A DNA stretch of 6,753 bases from the NCBI GenBank assembly GCA_029864065.1, contig JAOTUD010000162.1, positions 1 to 6,753 of the forward strand. The letters are read 5' to 3'. Below, piece by piece: positions 1-5,861 of this stretch (position 1 is the stretch's first letter; each line of letters starts with the position of its first letter). Under the pieces are notes generated by a model. It was not told the DNA's origin. It did no database searches and saw nothing but the letters and a program-made list of their open reading frames with translations. The stretch comes from Gammaproteobacteria bacterium (GTDB lineage Bacteria > Pseudomonadota > Gammaproteobacteria > GCA-001735895). Position numbers and translations under genes: made by a program.

Positions 1-1
1 C

Positions 2-364
2 GAAAAGCTGATCATCGACGCCGAAATCCTGCAGATGGTGGCGGCGAGCCTCGAGCCGTTTGCGGTGAACAGCGAAACGCTGGCGCTCGACGCGATCCAC
101 GAGGTCGGACCCGGCGGACACTTTTTCGGCAGCGCGCACACGATGACGCGCTACGAAGACGCCTTTTACACGCCGCTGCTGTCCGACTGGAGCAACTACG
201 AAACCTGGCAGGAGGCCGGCTCGGCCGATTCCGAGCAACGCGCCAACCGGATCTGGAAACAACTGCTGCGGGAATACCAGCAACCGCCGTTGGACGAGGC
301 GCTGGACGAGGCGTTGCAGGATTACGTTGCGAGGCGCAAGTACCAGATCGAGAAAGCCGATTGA
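2..364 (+). CDS. Trimethylamine methyltransferase (MttB) superfamily protein, C-terminal part
   Basis: This is the 3' end of a gene that enters from the left; 120 codons are visible, in frame from base 2 to the TGA at 362-364. The visible protein contains GPGGHFFGSAHT followed by TRY, then FYTPLLSDW and ETW, and ends in a helical tail (PPLDEALDEAL...YVARRK). I recognise this as the typical C-terminus of the MttB superfamily, corolloid-protein-dependent methyltransferases that move a methyl group from trimethylamine, glycine betaine or related quaternary amines to a cobalamin carrier protein. Most bacterial members lack pyrrolysine and have unknown substrates. The position that holds pyrrolysine in true MttB lies upstream of the visible part, so this cannot be judged here. 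A 12-base near-perfect tandem duplication (290-301 and 302-313) encodes LDEA twice. It is followed by a 140-base gap and an ABC importer on the same strand, suggesting shared substrate use. The family call is strong; the substrate is unknown. Confidence 0.88.
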   Translation, partial: EKLIIDAEILQMVAASLEPFAVNSETLALDAIHEVGPGGHFFGSAHTMTRYEDAFYTPLLSDWSNYETWQEAGSADSEQRANRIWKQLLREYQQPPLDEALDEALQDYVARRKYQIEKAD

Positions 365-504
365 CATGTTCGTTGCCTTCGATGGCGCATTCGTGTTAAA
401 AATAGCCGACATAAGCGAAGGGAGGCCTGAACCTTAACGGGTACCGATCTGTCTTGCAAAATAACAACTGATCAATTACAACCGAACCTGAGGTAATAAT
501 CACC
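365..504 (+). promoter_or_regulatory. Intergenic leader between methyltransferase and importer, probable promoter region
   Basis: No gene fits in this 140-base gap. It is clearly richer in A and T than the flanking genes, especially 391-415 and 454-504, as expected of a promoter region ahead of the importer genes. Two weak sigma70-like pairs can be drawn: TTGCCT (373-378) with TAAAAA (397-402, 18-base spacer), and TTGCAA (454-459) with TACAAC (477-482, 17-base spacer). Each element matches its consensus at 4 of 6 positions, so neither is convincing. A consensus TTGACA at 361-366 overlaps the methyltransferase stop codon but has no matching -10 at normal spacing. I see no strong terminator hairpin for the upstream gene, so read-through from it is also possible. 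Confidence 0.4.
489..494 (+). promoter_or_regulatory. Ribosome binding site of the substrate-binding protein gene
   Basis: TGAGGT lies ten bases before the ATG at 505 and matches the Shine-Dalgarno core. It supports that ATG, which in turn gives a protein with a complete Tat signal peptide. Confidence 0.7.
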
Positions 505-2109
505 ATGGTGGACATCAAAGATCTCGAGAAGGCGGCCAGAGCGGGTAAGCTCGACCGCCGCGAATTCATCAAACGCGCCGGTGCGCTCGGACTGTCGCTG
601 CCGTTCGCGACTTCACTGCTGTCGCAATCGGTACATGCGGCGATGCCGAAGCGAGGCGGCAAGTTCGTGCAGGGCAGCAGGCACGGCGGCACTACCGATA
701 CGCTGGACCCCGGCACCCACGAAAACGGCTTCATGCAAAACGTGGTTTATACCTACGCCAACCACCTGTTCGAAGTCGACAATACCGGGGAACTGATCCC
801 CGAACTGGCCGAGAGTTTCGAGGCCAGCAAGGATGCCAAGACCTGGGTCATCAAGCTGCGCAAGGGTGTCGAATTTCACAATGGCAAATCGTTTGGCGCC
901 GACGACGTGGTTTCATCGATGAACCACCACCGCGGCGAGGATTCGAAGTCCGCCGGTAAATCGCTGCTGGATGCCGTCGTCGACATGAAGAAAACCGGCC
1001 CGCACGAGGTCACCTTCAAGCTGTCGGGCGGCAACGCCGACTTCCCGTTTATTCTGAGCGACTACCACTTCGCGATCTTGCCCGACTTCAACGGTCAGAT
1101 GGACTGGCAGGCCGGTTTTGGCACCGGCGGCTTCGTGCTGCAGAGTTTCGAGCCGGGCGTACGCGCGACCTTCAAGCGCAACCCCAACTACTTCAAGTCG
1201 AACCGCGCCCACTTCGACGAGGTCGAAACCATTTCGCTGGTCGACACCACGGCGCGCCAGAACGCGGTCATGAACCAGGAAGTGCACGCGATCAACGGAG
1301 TCGATCCGAAGACCGTTCATCTACTGGGCCGCAATCCGAGTATCAGCATCCTCGAAACCACCGGCACCCTGCACTACACCTTCCCGATGCGCGTCACGAT
1401 GGCGCCGTTCGACAATTACGACCTGCGCATGGCGGTCAAGCTGTCGGTCGACCGCGAGCAACTGGTCAAGAAAATCCTGCTCGGACACGGCGCCGTGGGC
1501 AACGATAGTCCGATTGCAAGCTCGATGCCCTACTACAACGACAAGATGCCGCAGCGCAAATACGACCCCGACAAGGCGAAGTTTCACCTCAAGAAGGCCG
1601 GCATGGAGGGCATTACCCTCGATCTGAGTACCTCGGAAGCGGCTTTCTCGGGTGCGGTAGACGCCGCCCTGCTGGTCAAGGATTCTGCCGCCAAGGCGGG
1701 ACTCAGCGTCAACGTTGTGCGCGAGCCCAAGGACGGCTACTGGTCGAACGTGTGGAACAAAAAGGCCTGGTGCGCCTGCTACTGGGGCGGACGTCCGACC
1801 CCGGACTGGATGTTCACCGCGGCTTACGTCGCAGACAGCAACTGGAACGACACCGACTGGAGAACCGGCCCGAAAGCGGATCGCTTCAACAAGCTCGTGG
1901 TTGCGGCCCGTTCGGAACTCGATACCAGCAAACGGCGTGAAATGTACTTCGAAGCCCAGGAACTGGTCAACGACGACGGCGGCCTGGTGCTGCCGATGTT
2001 CGCCAACTATATCCACGCGCTGAACAAGAAGGTTGCGCACGACGAGCAGGTTGCCGGAAACTGGGAGAGCGACGGCAACAAGAACGTCGAACGCTGGTGG
2101 TTCGCATAA
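505..2109 (+). CDS. ABC transporter substrate-binding protein, family 5 (Dpp/Opp/Nik type), Tat-exported
   Basis: This 534-residue protein is the extracytoplasmic receptor of the importer encoded just downstream. It should bind the solute in the periplasm and deliver it to the two permeases. The N-terminus is a Tat signal: LDRREFIKRAG (residues 16-26, twin Arg 18-19), a hydrophobic stretch (about 27-40) and a likely cleavage site around VHAA (43-46). No lipobox cysteine is present. The mature part shows the family 5 hallmarks: LIPELAESFEAS (97-108), a GVEFHNGKSFGADDV motif (121-135), and a GGRPTPDWMF segment (428-437). The length is normal for the family (about 500-560). Residues 413-435 are unusually aromatic (W413, W417, W422, Y426, W427, W435) and include C423 and C425. 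Family 5 receptors bind di- and oligopeptides, nickel chelates, opines, oligosaccharides and other solutes, so the ligand cannot be named. A strong stem-loop follows the stop codon and may keep this product more abundant than the permeases. Confidence 0.95.
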   Translation: MVDIKDLEKAARAGKLDRREFIKRAGALGLSLPFATSLLSQSVHAAMPKRGGKFVQGSRHGGTTDTLDPGTHENGFMQNVVYTYANHLFEVDNTGELIPELAESFEASKDAKTWVIKLRKGVEFHNGKSFGADDVVSSMNHHRGEDSKSAGKSLLDAVVDMKKTGPHEVTFKLSGGNADFPFILSDYHFAILPDFNGQMDWQAGFGTGGFVLQSFEPGVRATFKRNPNYFKSNRAHFDEVETISLVDTTARQNAVMNQEVHAINGVDPKTVHLLGRNPSISILETTGTLHYTFPMRVTMAPFDNYDLRMAVKLSVDREQLVKKILLGHGAVGNDSPIASSMPYYNDKMPQRKYDPDKAKFHLKKAGMEGITLDLSTSEAAFSGAVDAALLVKDSAAKAGLSVNVVREPKDGYWSNVWNKKAWCACYWGGRPTPDWMFTAAYVADSNWNDTDWRTGPKADRFNKLVVAARSELDTSKRREMYFEAQELVNDDGGLVLPMFANYIHALNKKVAHDEQVAGNWESDGNKNVERWWFA

Positions 2110-2121
2110 CACAGGACTGTA

Positions 2122-2151
2122 CCGGGAAACGGGCCGTGGCCCGTTTCCCGG
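2122..2151 (+). promoter_or_regulatory. Perfect 14-bp stem-loop after the binding-protein gene
   Basis: Arm CCGGGAAACGGGCC (2122-2135) is followed after two bases by its exact reverse complement (2138-2151), so RNA from either strand would fold into a very stable hairpin with a small loop. It begins 12 bases after the stop codon of the binding-protein gene. The downstream sequence has no run of T, so it does not look like a full intrinsic terminator. A hairpin here in importer operons commonly protects the receptor transcript from 3' exonucleases or partly reduces read-through to the permeases. That role is inferred; the palindrome itself is directly visible. Confidence 0.8.
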
Positions 2152-2182
2152 GTCACTACTACCGATAATAATATAGGCCAAT

Positions 2183-2198
2183 CGATCGCAAGCGATCG
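2183..2198. repeat. Small inverted repeat upstream of the first permease gene
   Basis: CGATCGC (2183-2189) and GCGATCG (2192-2198) form a perfect 7-bp dyad around a central AA. It sits 14 bases before the purine-rich ribosome binding site of the permease gene. It could be an operator half-site pair, an mRNA hairpin, or chance in GC-rich DNA. No known regulator motif is recognised. Confidence 0.45.
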
Positions 2199-2211
2199 GT
2201 ATGGCTGAATT

Positions 2212-2219
2212 GAGGGGGG
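2212..2219 (+). promoter_or_regulatory. Ribosome binding site deciding the GTG start of the first permease
   Basis: GAGGGGGG lies seven bases before GTG at 2227. An in-frame TGA at 2206-2208 rules out an earlier start, and the ATG at 2201 is in another frame, so GTG is the best start. Confidence 0.65.
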
Positions 2220-2226
2220 TTACACA

Positions 2227-3213
2227 GTGCTACATCCGGTAGTTCGCACCATATTGCAGAGACTGGGCCTCGGCCTGATCACGCTGTTCGTGGTTTCGTT
2301 AATCCTGTTCAGCTCGATCGAGTTTCTGCCCGGCGATTTCGGCGAGGCGGTACTGGGCCAGGCCGCCCTGCCGGAAACGGTCGCGGCCTTTCGCAAGGAA
2401 CTGGGGCTGGACCTGCCGCTGCACGAGCGCTATTTCGACTGGCTCGGCGGCATGCTGACCGGCGACATGGGCAACTCGTTCTCAGGACGCGGCTCGTCCG
2501 GCGGCACCGACCGCTCCCGCCCGGTCATCGAGCTGCTCGCGCCGCGGCTTGCCAATACCCTGTTTCTGGCCTCGATGGCCGCGATTATCTCGGTGCCGCT
2601 GGCGCTGTTTCTCGGCATTACCGCGGCGCTTTACCGCAACTCGATTTACGATCGCTCGGTCAACGCGCTGACCCTGACCACGATTTCATTCCCCGAATTC
2701 TTCGTCGCTTATTTGTTAATACTGATTCTGTCCTCCTTCCTGAAGCTGTTTCCGTCGCTCGCGAACATCAGTCCCGACGCGCCGTTCTGGGATCGGGCTT
2801 ACCTGACCTTCCTGCCCGCATTGACGCTGACGCTGGTCATCGTCGCGCACATGATGCGCATGACGCGCGCCGCGATCATCAACCTGATGGCGAGTCCGTA
2901 TATCGAAATGGCCGAGCTCAAAGGCGCTTCCAAGTCTGAAATCATTCTGCGACATGCGCTGCCCAACGCCTGGGCCCCGATCGTTACCGTAATCGCATTT
3001 AACCTCGCCTACCTGGTGGTTGGCGTGGTCGTCGTCGAGGTGGTTTTCGTCTATCCGGGTGTCGGCCAGCTGATGGTGGACGCGGTTACCACGCGCGACG
3101 TACCCGTGGTCCAGGGTTGCGCGATGATTTTCGCGGCGACCTATATCCTGCTGAACCTGTTCGCCGACATTATTTCGATTATCACCAATCCCCGGTTACT
3201 GCATCCACGATGA
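2227..3213 (+). CDS. ABC transporter permease, DppB/OppB-like
   Basis: This 328-residue inner-membrane protein is one half of the importer channel. It starts at GTG and opens with the usual DppB/OppB layout: a short N-terminal tail, a first membrane segment (about 13-31), then a periplasmic region carrying ELGLDLPLHERYFDWL (58-73) and the GDMGNSF motif (79-85). Further hydrophobic segments are at about 108-134, 150-172, 193-209, 252-275 and 297-318. The cytoplasmic coupling loop that contacts the ATPase is visible as YIEMAELKGASKSEIILRHA (225-244), the EAA-type motif of this family, followed by LPNAWAPI. VYPGVGQLMVDAV (275-287) is also typical. Length is normal (about 310-340). Its stop overlaps the next permease start by four bases (ATGA), indicating translational coupling. 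It lies 117 bases behind the binding-protein gene, separated by a stem-loop. Confidence 0.95.
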   Translation: MLHPVVRTILQRLGLGLITLFVVSLILFSSIEFLPGDFGEAVLGQAALPETVAAFRKELGLDLPLHERYFDWLGGMLTGDMGNSFSGRGSSGGTDRSRPVIELLAPRLANTLFLASMAAIISVPLALFLGITAALYRNSIYDRSVNALTLTTISFPEFFVAYLLILILSSFLKLFPSLANISPDAPFWDRAYLTFLPALTLTLVIVAHMMRMTRAAIINLMASPYIEMAELKGASKSEIILRHALPNAWAPIVTVIAFNLAYLVVGVVVVEVVFVYPGVGQLMVDAVTTRDVPVVQGCAMIFAATYILLNLFADIISIITNPRLLHPR

Positions 3214-4193
3214 ATAACGAAGACGATCTGAATCCAAGCGCCAAGGCGGAGCTCGCCGACCAGGGATTTTCCGAGTCCGATCTGGGCAACCACGGATACT
3301 CGGCGACGGCCGAAGTCACGCAGATCAGGGCGCGCCGCAGCTTTCGCGAAAACATCTGGCGCGGTCTCAGATCGGCCCCGCCGACGGCATTGTTCGGCCT
3401 GACCGTCATTTCCCTGTACGTCTTTTTTGCGCTGTTTGCGCCGCTGCTGGCGCCCTACGGCGAGGCCGAAATCTTCGACATGTCCTACGCGCCATGGAGC
3501 GACGAGTTCATGTTCGGCACCGACCAGCTCGGCCGCGATATCCTGTCGCGCATGATCTACGGTGCGCGCAACACGGTCGGCATCGCGTTCGTCACCACGA
3601 TGTTTGCCTTCGTTATCGGCGGCGGGCTCGGCATTACCGCCGCGATCAATAACGGCGGCTGGCTGGACAACCTGCTGAGCCGCTCGGTCGACGTGTTGAT
3701 GGCGATTCCGAGCCTGATCTTCGCGCTGATCCTGTTGTCGATGTTCGGCGCCAACACGATCAACCTGATCATGATCATCGCGGTGCTCGATTCGACCCGG
3801 GTATTTCGTATCGCCCGCGCGGTATCGCTGAACGTCGTCGTCATGGATTACGTCGAGGCCGCAAGGCTGCGCGGCGAGAAACTGGCCTGGATACTGACCC
3901 GGGAAATCCTGCCGAACATCATGCCGCCGCTGGTGGCCGAGTTCGGCCTGCGCTTCTGTTTCGTATTCCTGACCATCGCCGCGCTGTCCTTTCTCGGCGT
4001 CGGTATCCAGCCGCCGACCGCCGACTGGGGGTCGATGGTGCGTGAAACCGCGGGGCTGATCCAGTTTGCCGAGTACGATCTTACCGCCGCGATGACGCCG
4101 ATGTTACCGGCGGCCGCCATCGCGCTGCTGACCGTCGCGGTAAACTTCGTGGTCGACTGGTTCCTGCATAAATCCAGCGGCCTGAAAGACTGA
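3210..4193 (+). CDS. ABC transporter permease, DppC/OppC-like
   Basis: This 327-residue inner-membrane protein is the second channel half. I chose ATG 3210, which overlaps the previous stop as ATGA; the frame is open further upstream, but that part lies inside the first permease gene. The first 57 or so residues are hydrophilic and acidic (MNNEDDLNPS...), a cytoplasmic tail before the first membrane segment (about 60-81). The DppC/OppC signature FGTDQLGRDILSRMIYGAR is at 102-120. Hydrophobic segments follow at about 123-146, 163-194, 238-263 and 298-319. The EAA coupling loop is YVEAARLRGEKLAWILTREI (214-233) and LSFLGVGIQPPTADWGSM (259-276) is a family motif near the end. The ATPase gene begins ten bases downstream. 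Substrate specificity cannot be read from this subunit. Confidence 0.95.
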   Translation: MNNEDDLNPSAKAELADQGFSESDLGNHGYSATAEVTQIRARRSFRENIWRGLRSAPPTALFGLTVISLYVFFALFAPLLAPYGEAEIFDMSYAPWSDEFMFGTDQLGRDILSRMIYGARNTVGIAFVTTMFAFVIGGGLGITAAINNGGWLDNLLSRSVDVLMAIPSLIFALILLSMFGANTINLIMIIAVLDSTRVFRIARAVSLNVVVMDYVEAARLRGEKLAWILTREILPNIMPPLVAEFGLRFCFVFLTIAALSFLGVGIQPPTADWGSMVRETAGLIQFAEYDLTAAMTPMLPAAAIALLTVAVNFVVDWFLHKSSGLKD

Positions 4194-4203
4194 GAATGCA
4201 ACT

Positions 4204-5847
4204 ATGAGTGACGACCGCAAAGGCACGAAAGGCGATATCCTGCTCGAAATGAGAGATATCGTCATCGATGGCTACAGCGACGACCGCTGGCACGAAATCG
4301 TCAAGGGCGTCGACATTACCCTGCGGCGTGGCGAAATCATGGGGCTGATCGGCGAATCCGGCGCCGGCAAATCGACGCTGGGACTCGCGGCGATGGGATT
4401 CGCGCGTCCCGGGTGCCGTATTACCAGCGGCAGCATCGTCTTCGACGGCATCGACCTGGTCAAGGCCACCGAGGCAGAAAGGCGCGCCCTGAGGGGTTCG
4501 CGCATCGCCTACGTCGCGCAATCCGCGGCGGCGTCGTTCAACCCGGCGCACCAGCTGATCGAGCAGACCGTCGAGGCCACGGTGCGCAAGGGTATCAAGC
4601 CGGAGGACGAGGCCAAGGCCGACGCGCGCAAACTGTACCGTGAGTTACAATTGCCAAACCCCGACCTGATCGGCGAACGCTTTCCGCACCAGGTCTCGGG
4701 AGGGCAACTGCAGCGCGTCATGACCGCGATGGCGATGTCGCCGCGCCCCGACCTGATCATATTCGACGAGCCCACCACGGCACTGGACGTTACCACCCAG
4801 GTCGAGGTTCTCGCGGCGATGCGCAGGATCGTCGAGCAATACAACACGGCGGCCATCTACATTACGCACGATCTCGCGGTGGTCGCGCAAATGGCCGACG
4901 TCATCAAGGTTCTGCGCTATGGCGAAACCATAGAAGACGCCGACACGCGCACCATGCTTTCGCATCCCGAAAAAGAGTATACCAAGTCCCTTTGGTCGGT
5001 ACGCTCGATCGAGAAGCCCGAAGAAGTATCGGAGGACGTCATTTTGAAGGTGGATCATGTCGACGCCAGCTACACCGGCAGCGCCAAGGTGCTCGATGAC
5101 GTCACCATCGAGGTGCCGCGCGGCCATACGGTCGCGATCGTGGGCGAATCCGGATCCGGAAAATCCACCACCGCGCGCGCGATCACCGGGTTGCTGCCGC
5201 CATCCAAAGGTCAGATCTTGTTCAACGGCACAGCGCTGCCGCCGACGCTGAAGGAACGCAGCATCGACCAGTTGCAGAAGATCCAGATGATTTACCAGAT
5301 GGCGGACACCGCGATGAATCCGCGCCAGACGGTGCGCGATATCATCGGCAGGCCGCTTGAATTTTATCTCGGGCTGCGCGGCGCGGAACGTGATCGGCGC
5401 TTGCTGGAACTGGTGGAAATGATCGAACTCAACGAGTCCTTTATCGACCGCTTGCCCGCCGAGCTGTCGGGCGGCCAGAAGCAACGCATCTGCATCGCGC
5501 GGGCGCTCGCGGCCAGCCCAGACCTGATTATCTGCGACGAGGTCACGTCGGCGCTCGACCAGATCGTGCAGAAAGGAATACTGGAACTGCTGTTGCGCCT
5601 GCAGAGAGAGCTTGGATTGACCTATATTTTTATCACCCACGACATCGCAACGGTCAAAGCCATTTCCGACCAGATCGTCGTCATGTTCCAGGGCCGCGTG
5701 GTCGAACAGGGTATGAAAAGCGAGATCCTGTCGCCGCCCTACCCGGATTACACCAAGCTGTTGCTGTCCTCGGTACCGGAAATGGACCCCGACTGGCTGA
5801 CCGGCCTGCTGGCCCAGCGTGAAAAGGAAGCCTCCGCCAGCCCATAG
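4204..5847 (+). CDS. Tandem-domain ABC transporter ATPase, DppD-DppF fusion type
   Basis: This 547-residue cytoplasmic protein carries both nucleotide-binding domains of the importer in one chain; in E. coli Dpp and Opp these are two proteins. Domain 1: Walker A GESGAGKST (50-58), Q-loop glutamine 106, signature VSGGQLQR (164-171), Walker B LIIFDEP (184-190) and H-loop H222. Domain 2, after a linker near 265-280: Walker A GESGSGKST (314-322), Q-loop glutamine 365, signature LSGGQKQR (421-428), Walker B LIICDEV (441-447) and H-loop H479. All catalytic residues are present in both halves, so both sites should hydrolyse ATP. The Q-loops lack the common FQDP wording (AYVAQSA and MIYQMADTAMNP), which I recall from a subfamily of such fusions. 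Short oligopeptide-transporter-type C-terminal segments follow each domain (HPEKEYTKSL at 254-263; PPYPDYTKLL at 511-520). No cysteine cluster is seen there. It ends with TAG. The start has a weak Shine-Dalgarno (GAGA, 4192-4195) overlapping the preceding stop codon, so coupling to the permease is likely. Confidence 0.95.
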   Translation: MSDDRKGTKGDILLEMRDIVIDGYSDDRWHEIVKGVDITLRRGEIMGLIGESGAGKSTLGLAAMGFARPGCRITSGSIVFDGIDLVKATEAERRALRGSRIAYVAQSAAASFNPAHQLIEQTVEATVRKGIKPEDEAKADARKLYRELQLPNPDLIGERFPHQVSGGQLQRVMTAMAMSPRPDLIIFDEPTTALDVTTQVEVLAAMRRIVEQYNTAAIYITHDLAVVAQMADVIKVLRYGETIEDADTRTMLSHPEKEYTKSLWSVRSIEKPEEVSEDVILKVDHVDASYTGSAKVLDDVTIEVPRGHTVAIVGESGSGKSTTARAITGLLPPSKGQILFNGTALPPTLKERSIDQLQKIQMIYQMADTAMNPRQTVRDIIGRPLEFYLGLRGAERDRRLLELVEMIELNESFIDRLPAELSGGQKQRICIARALAASPDLIICDEVTSALDQIVQKGILELLLRLQRELGLTYIFITHDIATVKAISDQIVVMFQGRVVEQGMKSEILSPPYPDYTKLLLSSVPEMDPDWLTGLLAQREKEASASP

Positions 5848-5861
5848 TCGGCAACCATCCG

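Noticed and set aside
290..313. Tandem 12-base near-duplicate at the end of the methyltransferase gene
   Set aside because: Only one base differs, but it keeps the reading frame and encodes LDEA twice in a helical tail that is commonly rich in such residues in this family. It does not suggest a mobile or regulatory repeat.
1321..2181. Open frame of 286 codons on the - strand
   Set aside because: It is antisense to the well-supported binding-protein gene, has a composition rich in Val, Arg and Gly with no family motif, and would begin inside the intergenic gap without a ribosome binding site.
2201..2242. Thirteen-codon frame starting with ATG just before the first permease
   Set aside because: It overlaps the permease start in another frame, has no good ribosome binding site of its own, and encodes no recognisable leader peptide.
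3117..3209. Earlier ATG for the DppC-like permease, adding 31 residues
   Set aside because: This part lies inside the first permease gene and its translation does not resemble a DppC N-terminus. The ATG at 3210 in an ATGA overlap is the usual arrangement.
4645..5640. Long open frame of 331 codons on the - strand
   Set aside because: It lies entirely opposite the ATPase gene, whose Walker A, signature and Walker B motifs are all intact on the + strand. The - strand translation shows no recognisable domain and is a product of GC-rich codon positions.
5845..5847. Possible read-through of the ATPase TAG stop as pyrrolysine
   Set aside because: The ATPase is already full length with both domains complete, and a new conserved frame starts 14 bases later in another phase, so TAG most simply acts as a normal stop.
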